A DNA stretch of 64,000 nucleotides from an uncultured Flavobacterium sp. GTDB lineage: Bacteria > Bacteroidota > Bacteroidia > Flavobacteriales > Flavobacteriaceae. The stretch is taken from the NCBI RefSeq assembly GCF_946220915.1, contig NZ_CAMIHH010000001.1, forward strand, positions 1 to 64,000. The letters are read 5' to 3'. Shown piece by piece: positions 53,555 to 63,172 of the stretch (positions are counted from its first letter, which is position 1; each line of letters begins with the position of its first letter). Position numbers and translations under genes: made by a program. The notes beneath the pieces were generated by a model. That model made no database searches and was not told where the DNA came from. It worked only from the letters and a program-made list of their open reading frames with translations.

Positions 53555-54811
53555 ATGAGAAAACTATTATCCTTAACAATGATGGCCCTTGCAACCTCTG
53601 CCTTTGCCGGCGGATACCGCGTGAGCCTTCAGGGGCAGCAGCAACTGGGTATGGGCCATACCGGTGTAGCTGTTACCAACAGCGCCGAGGTATTGTTCTT
53701 TAACCCGGCGGGCGCGGTGTTCCTTAAAGACCGTTTTAACGTTTCGGTGGGTGCCAATGCGCTTTTTGCACGTACCAAATTCCAGAACGAAACCTATAAC
53801 TGGAAGGCTTCTACAGAAAATGTCGGCACGCCCTTTAGCCTTTATGCTTCCTACAAAGCCCTTGACTGGCTTGCAGTAGGCCTTGCAGTATACTCTCCAT
53901 ACGGCTCTGCTGTTGAGTGGGACCAGGACTGGGTAGGGTCGCACCTTGTAAATAATATCGACCTTCAGGCCATATATGTGCAGCCGATAGCTTCGGTAAA
54001 ATTGACAGACAAATTCAGTATCGGTGGCGGGCCTATATTTGTTACCGGCGGCGTGGAGTTCAACAGGAACCTTACCCGCAGCCTTACCGATGTTGAAGGG
54101 CCGGAAGGGCAAAGGTCGGATGTAACGCTTGATGCCAAAAATGTAACAGCATGGGGCTGGAGCGCAGGTATGATGTTCAATCCTGTTGACAATGTGAGGC
54201 TTGGGCTTAACTACCGCTCAGAGATCACCATGGAGGCGCGCGATGGCGACGCTGTATTTAACGATGTCCCTGCATTTGCACAAGGCATCTATACCAATAC
54301 TACTTTCAATGCCGACCTGCCGCTGCCTGCCGAGCTTACGGCCGGTATCTCATGGCAGATCAATGACAAGTGGCTTGTGGCATTCGACTATAACAGGGCT
54401 TTCTGGAATGTATATGAGTCGCTTACCGTAGATTTTGGCAATCCGGACATTGCTACATCCGTTAACCCCCGCAATTATAAGGATGCAAGTACGTTCAGGT
54501 TTGGTACGCAGTTTCAGCCGAACGATAAATTTGCTTTCCGTGCCGGATGGTACCATGATGAAAGCCCGGTAAGGTCGGGCTACTTTGCGCCGGAAACTCC
54601 AAGGAACGATTCTATGGGCTTTACAGGGGGGATCACATATATGTTCAATGCACAGTTTGGTGTTGACGTTTCGTTCCTTTACCTGCATTTCGACGAGGTG
54701 GATGCGTCATACGATCATTATGCCGATGGGCAAAGCCAGAATATATCGTTCGGCGGCACCTACAAAAACGTGGTATTCTCTCCGGGTGTTGGTCTAAACT
54801 ACAGATTCTAA
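53555..54811 (+). CDS. OmpP1/FadL-family outer-membrane transporter
   Basis: 418 residues. Signal peptide (MRKLLSLTMMALATSAFAGG), then YRVSLQGQQQLGMGHTGVAVTNSAEVLFFNPAG, the FadL hatch-domain signature with NPA, and a 14-strand barrel to the C-terminal Phe (LNYRF). The family takes up long-chain fatty acids or other hydrophobic compounds. It is 12 nt before an SGNH-type lipoprotein gene, which could act on esters brought in or released there. Confidence 0.92.
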   Translation: MRKLLSLTMMALATSAFAGGYRVSLQGQQQLGMGHTGVAVTNSAEVLFFNPAGAVFLKDRFNVSVGANALFARTKFQNETYNWKASTENVGTPFSLYASYKALDWLAVGLAVYSPYGSAVEWDQDWVGSHLVNNIDLQAIYVQPIASVKLTDKFSIGGGPIFVTGGVEFNRNLTRSLTDVEGPEGQRSDVTLDAKNVTAWGWSAGMMFNPVDNVRLGLNYRSEITMEARDGDAVFNDVPAFAQGIYTNTTFNADLPLPAELTAGISWQINDKWLVAFDYNRAFWNVYESLTVDFGNPDIATSVNPRNYKDASTFRFGTQFQPNDKFAFRAGWYHDESPVRSGYFAPETPRNDSMGFTGGITYMFNAQFGVDVSFLYLHFDEVDASYDHYADGQSQNISFGGTYKNVVFSPGVGLNYRF

Positions 54812-54823
54812 TTAAAAAAACAC

Positions 54824-56383
54824 ATGAAAAATAAAGTTATATACTTAGCGATACTCGCGGCAGGCTTTGCCTCGTGCGAACCGGAATTTGAAAACGAATT
54901 GAGCAACGGCAACTACAGTGCCGGCGATGCCGACTTTTCCAGCTATGTGGCTATAGGGAACTCGCTGACTGCCGGTTACATGGATGGAACCGTTTCGCGC
55001 GGAAGCCAATCGTATTCCTTCCCCAGCATACTGGCCAGCCAGTTTGCGCTTGTGGGCGGAGGCGTATTTACACAGCCGTCTTATGCCGAAGATACAGGCA
55101 ACCTTGGCGGCATCAGCGGCATTCCGGGGTTTCCTAACAGGCTTATCATCGATGCTGCTGCCGGAGGGCCGGAGCCAATAGCAGGTACTTCGACCATTAC
55201 GCTTACGCCACAGGCATCGGCGTTTAACAACATGGGCGTACCGGGTGCAAAAACCTTTCACCTCCTCGCCCCGGGTTACGGTAATCCGGCAGGGCTTGCC
55301 CAAAATCCGCCAATGGCCAACCCCTATTTCGTAAGGATGGCAACATCTGCATCTGCTTCAGTGCTGGGCGATGCGATGACAAAGAACCCAACATTTTTTA
55401 CCAACTGGATTGGTAATAACGATGTGCTTGGCTATGCCACCAGCGGAGGGTCAGGTTCAACCGAAGGGCTTACCACTGCCGACATAACTCCCGAGCCGCT
55501 GTTCGAGCAGTCGTACAATACGATCATCAACACACTTACCGCCAATGGTGCCAAAGGTGTTGTGGCCACGATACCAAATGTTACCGCGATCCCGTTTTTT
55601 ACTACAGTGCCATACAACCCGCTTACGGCAGCAGCCATAGGTGGTGGCAACGAAGCCAATGGCGTTGCGCTGATAGGCCAGCTGAATGCTTCGCTGCTGG
55701 GGCCTGTTAAGCAAATACTTACCGGGCTTGGGCAAGGCGACAGGCTGCAGCTGCTTTCTACGACCGAAGCTAATCCGCTGCTTATAAAGGATGAAACCCT
55801 TACCAACCACCAGGCGCAGATTGCAGGTGCACTTGCAGGCGCAGGAGTGCCGGGCCCACAAGCCAACCTGATAGGTGCTGTTTTCGGGCAGGCACGCCAT
55901 GCTACCGGGCAGGACCTGGTATTGCTTACTACAAGGACCGTAATTGGCACAGCTCCTGCCAGTCCGCTGGCAATCGATCCGCTTAACAAATATGGTGTTA
56001 CTTTCCCGCTTGACGACCAGCATGTGCTTACAGTTGACGAGGTTGCCATTGTGACTGATGCTACCGCTTCTTTCAACAATATCATAAGGGATGCAGCAGA
56101 AGCTAAAGGACTGGGTGTTGTAGATATGAATGCCATAATGAACCAGCTGGCATCCGGTCTTCGCGTAGAAGACGGCTCTATCTATACGGCCGATTACTTC
56201 AGCACGGCTACACTGAGCACTGTAATGTTCTCGCTTGACGGCATCCACCCGAATGCCCGCGGTTATGCCCTTATTGCCAACGAAGTGATCAAGGTGATCA
56301 ACGCACATTACAATGCCAGGCTGCCACTGGTGAGTGCCGGAAGCTATCCCGGAGCTACCGTGCTGCCTACAAATGGTAATTAG
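54824..56383 (+). CDS. SGNH/GDSL-hydrolase-like lipoprotein
   Basis: 519 residues with a lipoprotein signal (MKNKVIYLAILAAGFASC). SGNH blocks are visible: IGNSLTAGY (block I, GNSL for the usual GDSL, Ser retained), IGNNDVLG (block III) and LDGIHPNARGY with the catalytic Asp and His (block V). It probably cleaves ester bonds. A region of about 200 residues between blocks III and V is longer than in compact SGNH enzymes. It follows the FadL gene by 12 nt, so the two are likely an operon for lipid handling at the outer membrane. Confidence 0.83.
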   Translation: MKNKVIYLAILAAGFASCEPEFENELSNGNYSAGDADFSSYVAIGNSLTAGYMDGTVSRGSQSYSFPSILASQFALVGGGVFTQPSYAEDTGNLGGISGIPGFPNRLIIDAAAGGPEPIAGTSTITLTPQASAFNNMGVPGAKTFHLLAPGYGNPAGLAQNPPMANPYFVRMATSASASVLGDAMTKNPTFFTNWIGNNDVLGYATSGGSGSTEGLTTADITPEPLFEQSYNTIINTLTANGAKGVVATIPNVTAIPFFTTVPYNPLTAAAIGGGNEANGVALIGQLNASLLGPVKQILTGLGQGDRLQLLSTTEANPLLIKDETLTNHQAQIAGALAGAGVPGPQANLIGAVFGQARHATGQDLVLLTTRTVIGTAPASPLAIDPLNKYGVTFPLDDQHVLTVDEVAIVTDATASFNNIIRDAAEAKGLGVVDMNAIMNQLASGLRVEDGSIYTADYFSTATLSTVMFSLDGIHPNARGYALIANEVIKVINAHYNARLPLVSAGSYPGATVLPTNGN

Positions 56384-56409
56384 AAACTACTATTCAGTAT
56401 ATGCGAAAG

Positions 56410-56435
56410 GCGCTCCGTGAGGAGCGCTTTTTTTT
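56410..56435 (+). terminator. Rho-independent terminator after the SGNH gene
   Basis: GCGCTCC and GGAGCGC (56410-56416, 56421-56427) with a GTGA loop, then eight or more T residues. Confidence 0.9.
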
Positions 56436-56445
56436 GATTTAACGA

Positions 56446-57100
56446 TTACCAAAACTTCCACTTGCCCTTTCTCGGCGCATCCGGCAAATCAAAAGGGAAG
56501 TCAATCTCAATAAGTTCCTTTTTCAGTGCTTCCCAGCCGTCAAAACCTCCTGCGATAGACAAAACTATTTCCTTTGTAAGCGTTTCGCCCTTATATATAG
56601 AACTAACTGTGGTTAAAGGTAATTCTGCCTCAAAATATTCAGATGCGTAATTTATATATATTTGAGGCTTACCAGTAAATATGCCAAGCATTTCTTCCTG
56701 AATTATCGTCAGTATTTTCTACTTCGCCTGTTTTCCATCCGTTACCCTCATTCCACAGGCAAAAAGTTGTGCCAATGGAATTTACAGGCTCGCCATGCAT
56801 AAATTCATGAAATTGTTCCGGCAAGCCTGCTGTAAGCTTTGTTTTATCGGGCTGCGGGTATTCGTGCGCAAATCCGTTGATCACACATCCGCCATTATCG
56901 GTAAAAAGAACATGCATTTCGTCACCCTGGCCGTTACGCACCTGAAGGCATTCCTCGCCCTCTCCCCATTTTGAATTGAAAGAATAATAGCGGAACTGCC
57001 ATTCGGGCGAAAGTATCGCATCTAGTACAGAAATGGCTTTGCAGATGGTTTTTAGTTTGAATGGGTCGGGGAGTGAGGCAGGATCTTTGGTGGATGGCAT
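56446..57100 (-). pseudogene. Frameshifted gene of unknown function
   Basis: Two overlapping frames form one protein of about 220 residues. The 5' part (from ATG 57100) reads MPSTKDPASLPDPFKLKTIC and runs to DNSGRNAWHIYW and a stop at 56669. The 3' part continues in another frame from MLGIFTGKPQIYINYASEYF to the end at 56446. One extra base in the A-rich GGAAGAAATG would explain the break; the restored join would read DNSGEMLGIFTG. A TATATTTG box (57117-57124, minus strand) supports the start. The family is not recognised. It may be a real pseudogene or an assembly error. Confidence 0.7.
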
Positions 57101-57116
57101 GGTAAAAGGTTTTATC

Positions 57117-57124
57117 CAAATATA
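57117..57124 (-). promoter_or_regulatory. Minus-7 promoter box, frameshifted gene
   Basis: TATATTTG on the minus strand, 16 nt before the ATG at 57100. It shows that an alternative upstream start at 57157 is not used. Confidence 0.55.
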
Positions 57125-57164
57125 GAAATAAATTTTACCTAACCCGGGAGTGATCATCCATAAA

Positions 57165-57192
57165 AAAAGCCTCTTCGTCTGAAGAGGCTTTT
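57165..57192 (-). terminator. Terminator after tRNA-Leu
   Basis: A perfect 12-bp stem (57165-57176, 57181-57192, GTCT loop) starts just after the 3' end of the tRNA on the minus strand, with a T-tract beyond. Confidence 0.85.
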
Positions 57193-57193
57193 G

Positions 57194-57275
57194 TGCGGGT
57201 GATAGGACTCGAACCTACACACCGTGAGGCACCAGATCCTAAGTCTGGCGTGTCTACCAATTTCACCACACCCGC
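57194..57275 (-). tRNA. tRNA-Leu (anticodon UAG)
   Basis: Read on the minus strand it begins GCGGGTGTGGTGAAATTGG and ends CACCCGCA, so the acceptor arms pair (GCGGGTG/CACCCGC). The anticodon arm CCAGA-CTTAGGA-TCTGG gives UAG. A long variable arm of the class II type (GCCTCACGGTGT) and the T-loop TTCGAGTCC confirm leucine. The CCA end is not encoded. It is followed by a terminator. Confidence 0.95.
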
Positions 57276-57383
57276 AGGCTTAAAATGAACAAGTAGCGTT
57301 GTTTCATTATTGCGAGTGCAAATATACGAACGTTTTCCATGTGTGCAAGCAAAAAATGAAATTTTTTAAAATTTATTTTTTCG

Positions 57384-57391
57384 TACTTTTG
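57384..57391 (+). promoter_or_regulatory. Minus-7 promoter box, M20 dipeptidase
   Basis: TACTTTTG fits TAnnTTTG; 28 nt before the ATG at 57420. Confidence 0.55.
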
Positions 57392-57419
57392 ACTAACAAA
57401 CGTATATCATTAATTTTAA

Positions 57420-58808
57420 ATGGATACCATAAAAAACTATGTGCAGCAGCACAAGCAAAGATTTATTGACGAACTCATAGAATTACTCAAAATACCATCC
57501 GTTAGTGCCGACAGTGCCTATTCGCAGGATGTCATCAACACGGCCGATGCCGTAATGGCCAGCCTCGAAAAGGCAGGCTGCGATACGGTAGAGCTTTGCG
57601 AAACGCCAGGCTATCCCATTGTATATGGCGAAAAGATGGTGGACCCCAACCTTCCAACCGTTCTTGTTTATGGCCACTATGATGTGCAGCCTGCCGACCC
57701 AATTGACCTTTGGGACTCACCGCCGTTTGAGCCGGTCATCAAAAAAACAGAATTGCATCCTGAAGGTGCCATTTTTGCACGTGGCGCGTGCGATGACAAA
57801 GGGCAGATGTACATGCACGTGAAAGCGCTGGAGTACATGGTACAGAACGATGCATTGCCATGTAACGTAAAGTTCATGATCGAGGGTGAGGAAGAGGTTG
57901 GATCGCCAAGCCTTGCGTGGTTTGTGGAGCGCAACCAGGACAAGCTTAAAAATGACGTAATCCTTATTTCCGATACGGGAATGATATCAAACCAGCAGCC
58001 CTCGATAACCACAGGGCTTCGCGGCCTTAGCTATGTTGAGGTGGAAGTGACCGGCCCTAACCGCGACCTGCATTCCGGCCTGTATGGCGGGGCAGTGGCC
58101 AACCCGGTAAATATCCTTGCAAAGATGATTGCATCACTACATGACGAGAACAACCATATTACCATTCCCGGATTTTATGACAGGGTGCAGGAACTTTCCC
58201 GCGAGGAGCGCGATGAGATGGCTAAAGCGCCATTTTCGCCCCATGACTACAAAAAAGCGCTTGACATTGAAGATGTTTATGGAGAGGCTACTTATACTAC
58301 CAATGAGCGCAACTCCATACGCCCAACACTCGATGTGAACGGCATTTGGGGTGGCTACACTGGCGAAGGAGCCAAGACCGTTATTGCCAGCAAGGCTTTT
58401 GCCAAAATATCCATGAGGCTGGTGCCTGACCAGGACTGGAATGAAATCACGGAGCTATTCACAAAGCATTTTGAAAGCATTGCCCCGAAAGGCGTTCGCG
58501 TAAAGGTAAAGCCTCACCACGGCGGGCAGGCTTATGTAACGCCTATTGACAGTGTTGGCTACCGTGCCGCCGCTGCCGCTTATGAAGAAAGCTTTGGCAT
58601 TAAGCCGATACCGGTTCGTTCCGGTGGAAGCATCCCTATCGTGGCCCTGTTTGAAAAAGAGCTTAAAAGCAAAACCATTATGATGGGCTTTGGCCTTGAC
58701 AGTGATGCCATACACTCACCCAACGAGCATTATGGCATATTCAACTACATGAAAGGCATCGAAACCATTCCATTATTCTACAAGTATTTTACTGAAATGA
58801 ATAAATAG
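57420..58808 (+). CDS. M20-family dipeptidase
   Basis: 462 residues. Metal ligands and catalytic residues in order: His in VYGHYDVQPADP (about 87), Asp in ARGACDDKGQ (about 120), Glu pair in EGEEEVGS (about 154), Asp in LISDTG and His in HSPNEH near the end. The dimerisation domain holds DLHSGLYGG. It belongs with the CNDP/PepV-like cytoplasmic dipeptidases; there is no signal peptide. A terminator follows. Confidence 0.93.
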   Translation: MDTIKNYVQQHKQRFIDELIELLKIPSVSADSAYSQDVINTADAVMASLEKAGCDTVELCETPGYPIVYGEKMVDPNLPTVLVYGHYDVQPADPIDLWDSPPFEPVIKKTELHPEGAIFARGACDDKGQMYMHVKALEYMVQNDALPCNVKFMIEGEEEVGSPSLAWFVERNQDKLKNDVILISDTGMISNQQPSITTGLRGLSYVEVEVTGPNRDLHSGLYGGAVANPVNILAKMIASLHDENNHITIPGFYDRVQELSREERDEMAKAPFSPHDYKKALDIEDVYGEATYTTNERNSIRPTLDVNGIWGGYTGEGAKTVIASKAFAKISMRLVPDQDWNEITELFTKHFESIAPKGVRVKVKPHHGGQAYVTPIDSVGYRAAAAAYEESFGIKPIPVRSGGSIPIVALFEKELKSKTIMMGFGLDSDAIHSPNEHYGIFNYMKGIETIPLFYKYFTEMNK

Positions 58809-58827
58809 CATTACAGGTAATGAATTA

Positions 58828-58854
58828 AAAATCCGCATCGTGCGGATTTTTTTT
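58828..58854 (+). terminator. Rho-independent terminator after the dipeptidase gene
   Basis: Ten-base arms (58828-58837 and 58841-58850) with a TCG loop, then more T residues. Confidence 0.88.
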
Positions 58855-58884
58855 ATACGTAAAAGTTGCACGTGTCAATATTTA

Positions 58885-58920
58885 TTCTACATTTGTAGAA
58901 ATAACTCTAAAATTGTAGAG
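58885..58920. promoter_or_regulatory. Tandem BlaI-type operators over the promoter
   Basis: Site 1 (58885-58900) is a perfect 16-bp palindrome, TTCTACA-TT-TGTAGAA. Site 2 (58905-58920) is CTCTAAAATTGTAGAG, one mismatch, with a centre 20 bp away. The TACA/TGTA core is the known BlaI/MecI operator. The minus-7 box TACATTTG (58888-58895) lies inside site 1. The blaI-like ATG is at 58923. Confidence 0.82.
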
Positions 58921-58922
58921 CA

Positions 58923-59294
58923 ATGCAATTGACAAAAACCGAAGAACAACTAATGGAACTCCTTTGGAAACAGGAAAAAGCCTTTATGAAGGACCTGCTG
59001 GACCTGTTCCCCGACCCTAAACCGGCAACTACTACGGTAGCAACGCTGCTAAAGCGGATGGCCGATAAAGGTTTTGTAGGCTATAAGGAGTATGGCAAGA
59101 GCCGTGAGTACTTTCCGCTGGTGGAAAAATCCGATTACTTTTCGAGACAGGTAAACGGAATGATAAAAAGCTTCTTTAATAATTCGGCGGCACAGTTTGC
59201 TTCCTTCTTTACAAAGGAGACCGACCTGAGCGCATCGGAACTGGAAGAACTCCGCAAGATCATCGACAAGGAGATCCAAAAGAAAAAGCAATGA
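58923..59294 (+). CDS. BlaI/MecI/CopY-family repressor
   Basis: 123 residues. The winged helix LTKTEEQLMELLWKQEKAFMKDLLDLFPDPKPATTTVATLLKRMADKGF is the BlaI signature, and the C-terminal helices (about 85-123) form the dimer part. It should repress its own operon through the two operators just upstream until cleaved or released by a partner M56 protease. The next gene overlaps by 4 nt. Confidence 0.93.
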   Translation: MQLTKTEEQLMELLWKQEKAFMKDLLDLFPDPKPATTTVATLLKRMADKGFVGYKEYGKSREYFPLVEKSDYFSRQVNGMIKSFFNNSAAQFASFFTKETDLSASELEELRKIIDKEIQKKKQ

Positions 59295-61099
59295 GCCACT
59301 TCCTCATTACATCTGCCATAAGCATGGCGGTCCTATTGGGGCTGTACCATTTGCTGCTGGAAAGTGAAAAGATGCACCGGTTCAACAGGTTTTATTTATT
59401 GGCATCAGTCATTATCTCATTATTGCTCCCGTTCCTGGCCATTGAAGTATACACAGAAGTTGTTGCCGAACCAATGCCTGCATTTGAAAACCTGCCATAC
59501 GCCCCTACTGTAGCAACTGGCCCGGTAATCGAAGAAACGAACTATCTGCCATATATCGTTTCTGGAATTTACTTAATGGGCGCAATCATATTTGTAGTGA
59601 GGTTTACAGTCAATATAGCCCGAATGATGGTCAAGGTTCGCCGCAGCGAGACCCTTCCATACAAAAATGCCCGTTTGGTATTGGTAGAAGAGCAAATACT
59701 GCCGCACACATTCTTAAACTATATCTTCATAAATAAAGAGGAATATTGCCGTCGGGCCATTGAACCGGAACTATTTACCCACGAACTGGTACATGTAAGG
59801 CAGAAACATACGATGGATATCCTTTTCATTGAAATACTGAAGGCCGTACTGTGGTTCAGCCCGTTATTTCATTTCTATAAGAAAGCGATACAGCTCAATC
59901 ACGAATTCCTTGCAGATGAGGCCGTTGTTGCCGAAGCCGATGTTGCGGCCTACCAAATACTATTGCTGCAAAAAGCCCATCCGGCCACGCTGTACCCGCT
60001 GGCCAGCAGCCTTAATTTTTCTGTAACCAAAAAACGATTTACCATGATGACCAAAGCCACCACAAAATCGAAAGCATTTTTGCTGAAAATATCGGCAGTG
60101 CCTGTAATTGCCGGACTTATAGCCCTGTTGTGCATTGAAACCGTAGCGCAGGAAAAAACCGCAAAAGAACAACAGCCATCGGCAGCTGCGCAAACACAAT
60201 CGGATAATGATGACGAAAAACGCGACCGCTACTATGCCGGTGTACATGTAAAGATTGTTGATGAATATAATGATGTTTACATCGATAAGCCGTATGAAGA
60301 GCTTACTGCTGATGAGAAGCGTATGTACCTGCCGTTGGTAACTTCTTTCAAAAAGAAGTCGCCTTCGCAAGCAGAATTCAACAGTTGGAAGGACAAAAAT
60401 AAATTTGCACTGTGGCTTGACGATAAGAACATTGACAACAAAGTGCTTGGTGCAATGAAGCCGACCGATGTGGTTTCCTATTCCGGCAGCTCGGTTTTTA
60501 AAAACGCGCGTACTAAAAAGCACCCACAGCCCTACCAGTTCCAGCTGTATACCCAAACGTATTTTGAAAAGCGCCTGAAGCCAATGGCTGAAAAGTTTCA
60601 GGGTAAAGTGTATGAGATGCATGTATACAAGGATAAAAAGCCTGTAATGAACTCAACTCCCGCCGCATTGACAGCAATGAAAATCCTCGATGGGAAAGGT
60701 GAAAAGGTTGCAGTTCCTGGGGCAGTACAGGAAAAATCCGGTAGTTGGGAAGATGTGGAGTTTTACCTTAAACAGGATGTACCCTACAGCCCCGCCGATC
60801 TGGACGAGCAGCCCGAATTTCCGGGAGGATTACAGGCTTTGTACAATTTGATAGCCAAAATCTTCAGGGTGCCGGACATCGACGGAAACCATACGCTTAT
60901 AATACACACGAGCTTTATCATAGAGAAAGACGGCAGCGTGTCGGATATAAAAATCCTGAAGGATCCTGGTCATGGCCAGGGTGTGGAAGCGGAGCGTGTT
61001 TTGACACTCGTTACCGAAAAATGGAAGCCGGGCACGAAAAACAAGAAGGCGGTGCGCACACTGTTTACCCTGCCGATAAGCATTAATATTCGTGAATAA
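59291..61099 (+). CDS. M56 sensor protease with TonB-like C-domain (1)
   Basis: 602 residues. BlaR1-type M56 domain (1-285) with four membrane helices, zinc motif HELVH (164-168) and ADEAV (E210), then a periplasmic part: a segment of about 130 residues (308-450, RDRYYAGV-x-VKI and IDKPYEEL) shared with the next gene, and a C-terminal TonB-type domain (about 505-602, QPEFPGGLQALY and a final WKPGTKNKK). In BlaR1 the sensor is a penicillin-binding domain; here it is replaced. It probably detects an envelope signal and cleaves or frees the BlaI-type repressor encoded 4 nt upstream. Confidence 0.88.
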   Translation: MSHFLITSAISMAVLLGLYHLLLESEKMHRFNRFYLLASVIISLLLPFLAIEVYTEVVAEPMPAFENLPYAPTVATGPVIEETNYLPYIVSGIYLMGAIIFVVRFTVNIARMMVKVRRSETLPYKNARLVLVEEQILPHTFLNYIFINKEEYCRRAIEPELFTHELVHVRQKHTMDILFIEILKAVLWFSPLFHFYKKAIQLNHEFLADEAVVAEADVAAYQILLLQKAHPATLYPLASSLNFSVTKKRFTMMTKATTKSKAFLLKISAVPVIAGLIALLCIETVAQEKTAKEQQPSAAAQTQSDNDDEKRDRYYAGVHVKIVDEYNDVYIDKPYEELTADEKRMYLPLVTSFKKKSPSQAEFNSWKDKNKFALWLDDKNIDNKVLGAMKPTDVVSYSGSSVFKNARTKKHPQPYQFQLYTQTYFEKRLKPMAEKFQGKVYEMHVYKDKKPVMNSTPAALTAMKILDGKGEKVAVPGAVQEKSGSWEDVEFYLKQDVPYSPADLDEQPEFPGGLQALYNLIAKIFRVPDIDGNHTLIIHTSFIIEKDGSVSDIKILKDPGHGQGVEAERVLTLVTEKWKPGTKNKKAVRTLFTLPISINIRE

Positions 61100-61108
61100 A
61101 TACGGAAT

Positions 61109-62971
61109 ATGGCACATTATCTAATAATATCATCAATAAGCATGGCGGTATTGCTTGTACTGTACCACCTGCTCTTCGAAAAGGAAAAAATGCACCGATT
61201 CAACAGGTTTTACCTGCTGGGAGCCGTGATCTTTTCTCTGATGCTGCCTTTTATAAGCATCGAACTTCCGGAATATGTTGAAATACCTGCCCCTGGGCCG
61301 GTAGCTCAAAGTGTAATAGGTACCGCTATCCATAAGACAGGGCAAATTACGCCTCCTGACCCCACGCCAGCCAAAGTTCCTGCGGCCAGCTACCTGCCTC
61401 TACTGGCCTTTGGGCTGTATGGGCTTACTACAGGAACGCTTGCAATGCGGTTTGGGTGGAACGTAGTGCGCTTTTTCCGTCTCAGGTCAAAAAGCACTAC
61501 CGTGCCTTACAAAGGCGCTACGCTTGTGTTGCTCGAAGAGGTGACACTGCCGTATACTTTTATGGACGCTATTTACCTGAACCGGGAAGAGTACGAAAAC
61601 CGCTCCATTGAGCCCGAAATGTTTACTCACGAGCTTGCCCATGTATACCAACGCCATACATTAGACATACTGTTCATCGAAATGATCCGTACGGTAATGT
61701 GGTTTAACCCGCTCCTGTATCTTTATAAAAAAGCGATGCGGCTCAACCACGAGTTCCTGGCCGACGAGAGTACCATAAACCAGCACCTTAACATTCCAAC
61801 CTATCAAAAACTGCTGTTGGGCAAATCCTGCCAAGCCACGGTATTTGCCCTTGCCAGCAGCATCAACTTCGGCACAACCAAAAAAAGATTTATAATGATG
61901 ACAAAAACCACCAACAAAACCAAAGGCATGCTGCTGAAACTCTCAGTAATGCCGGTACTTGCAATTTTAACTTATGCACTTGCAACGCAAACGGTAATTT
62001 ATGCTAAAACAGCCCCGGACAGCCAGCCCGTAGTGATAAGTGAAAAATCCATTGATATCATCAGTGAAGTGCTTGCCGATGAAAAACTGCCGGGACAGAA
62101 TGAAAAACCGATTGGCGTATTGATAGATAGCGCTTCGGCCCGCCGCGATGAATATTACAAAGGCGTACGGGTCATAATTGATGATAACAGCCGTAACCTG
62201 CTTATCGACAAGCCGTATGAAATGCTGGATGAAGCGCAAAAGGAACTTTATCTGGCAGAAGCGCCGCCGAAAAAGAAAAAATCGGAGATGTCTAAGGCCG
62301 ATTTTGATTTCTATCTGTCCCAGGAAGATGCCCTATACTACATTGATGGTAAAAAAACGGATGCTGCTGCTGTGAAAAAGCATAGTCCCAAAGATTTTGC
62401 AACCCATAGGTTTTCGATGTCGTTTGCAGACGGTGTAAAGCTAATGCAGGTGTTTTTTTACTTGCCTGATTACTTTGAAAAGCATATACGCCATTCGCAG
62501 GACAGGTATCCTGATAAAGTATATAAAGTTACGATACTGGCTAAAGCGCTTGATTATGCGGAATCACGCAATAGGGCGGTCAACCCCCCGAACAACGGCA
62601 TGACCGACCTTGACCTGGCGAGGGAGCGCCTGAGAAAAGAACGCAGTACGGAAAGCTATTCCTATCAGGAATTCGTAAAGACAGATAACCAGGCGCAAGG
62701 GCCTAAATTTCCGGGAGGGAGTGATAAGTTCCAAAAATATTTTGAAGATAATTTTACTATGAAAGACAGAGTTGGCGAAAAGCCATTATTTATAACCATG
62801 TCGATAAACACAGATGGATCAGTATCTGAAGTAACAGTAAGGGATGCAGCCCCCGAAATAGCCAGTGAAATAAAAAGGGTGCTTGAAAATTCGCCGAAAT
62901 GGATTCCCGCGCAACAAAACGGGCAGCCATTAAAAATGGGCTATACGATCAATTACCCTGAAAAGCGTTAA
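61109..62971 (+). CDS. M56 sensor protease with TonB-like C-domain (2)
   Basis: 620 residues, a paralogue of its upstream neighbour, 9 nt after it. M56 domain with HELAH (174-178) and ADEST; the shared middle segment (RRDEYYKGVRVII, IDKPYEMLDEAQKELYL); and a C-terminal TonB-type domain (about 530-620, PKFPGGSDKFQKYF). Both keep the zinc motif, so both are likely active. Tandem copies suggest that two signals feed one repressor or that the pair works as a heteromer. Confidence 0.87.
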   Translation: MAHYLIISSISMAVLLVLYHLLFEKEKMHRFNRFYLLGAVIFSLMLPFISIELPEYVEIPAPGPVAQSVIGTAIHKTGQITPPDPTPAKVPAASYLPLLAFGLYGLTTGTLAMRFGWNVVRFFRLRSKSTTVPYKGATLVLLEEVTLPYTFMDAIYLNREEYENRSIEPEMFTHELAHVYQRHTLDILFIEMIRTVMWFNPLLYLYKKAMRLNHEFLADESTINQHLNIPTYQKLLLGKSCQATVFALASSINFGTTKKRFIMMTKTTNKTKGMLLKLSVMPVLAILTYALATQTVIYAKTAPDSQPVVISEKSIDIISEVLADEKLPGQNEKPIGVLIDSASARRDEYYKGVRVIIDDNSRNLLIDKPYEMLDEAQKELYLAEAPPKKKKSEMSKADFDFYLSQEDALYYIDGKKTDAAAVKKHSPKDFATHRFSMSFADGVKLMQVFFYLPDYFEKHIRHSQDRYPDKVYKVTILAKALDYAESRNRAVNPPNNGMTDLDLARERLRKERSTESYSYQEFVKTDNQAQGPKFPGGSDKFQKYFEDNFTMKDRVGEKPLFITMSINTDGSVSEVTVRDAAPEIASEIKRVLENSPKWIPAQQNGQPLKMGYTINYPEKR

Positions 62972-62999
62972 CACAATTAATTTAGGTTAAGTTGAAGAG

Positions 63000-63023
63000 T
63001 CCGCCCTCCGGGGTGGATTTTTT
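63000..63023 (+). terminator. Rho-independent terminator after the M56 operon
   Basis: A 7-bp stem (63000-63006, 63011-63017; one G-T) and six T residues. Confidence 0.8.
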
Positions 63024-63030
63024 GCGCTTT

Positions 63031-63055
63031 AAAATACCCGTTAATGGGTATTTTT
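63031..63055 (+). terminator. Second terminator after the M56 operon
   Basis: AAAATACCC/GGGTATTTT (63031-63039, 63046-63054) with more T. It makes a tandem pair with the one before. Confidence 0.75.
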
Positions 63056-63172
63056 AAATTGTAGTAAACGCTATATTTTAGCCTATAAAGTTTATTATTA
63101 ATGTCTTACTGTATGTCTATGCAGCTGATTAAGATGTAGCCAAATCCAAAGCTGAAATTTAATTTTTTAAAT

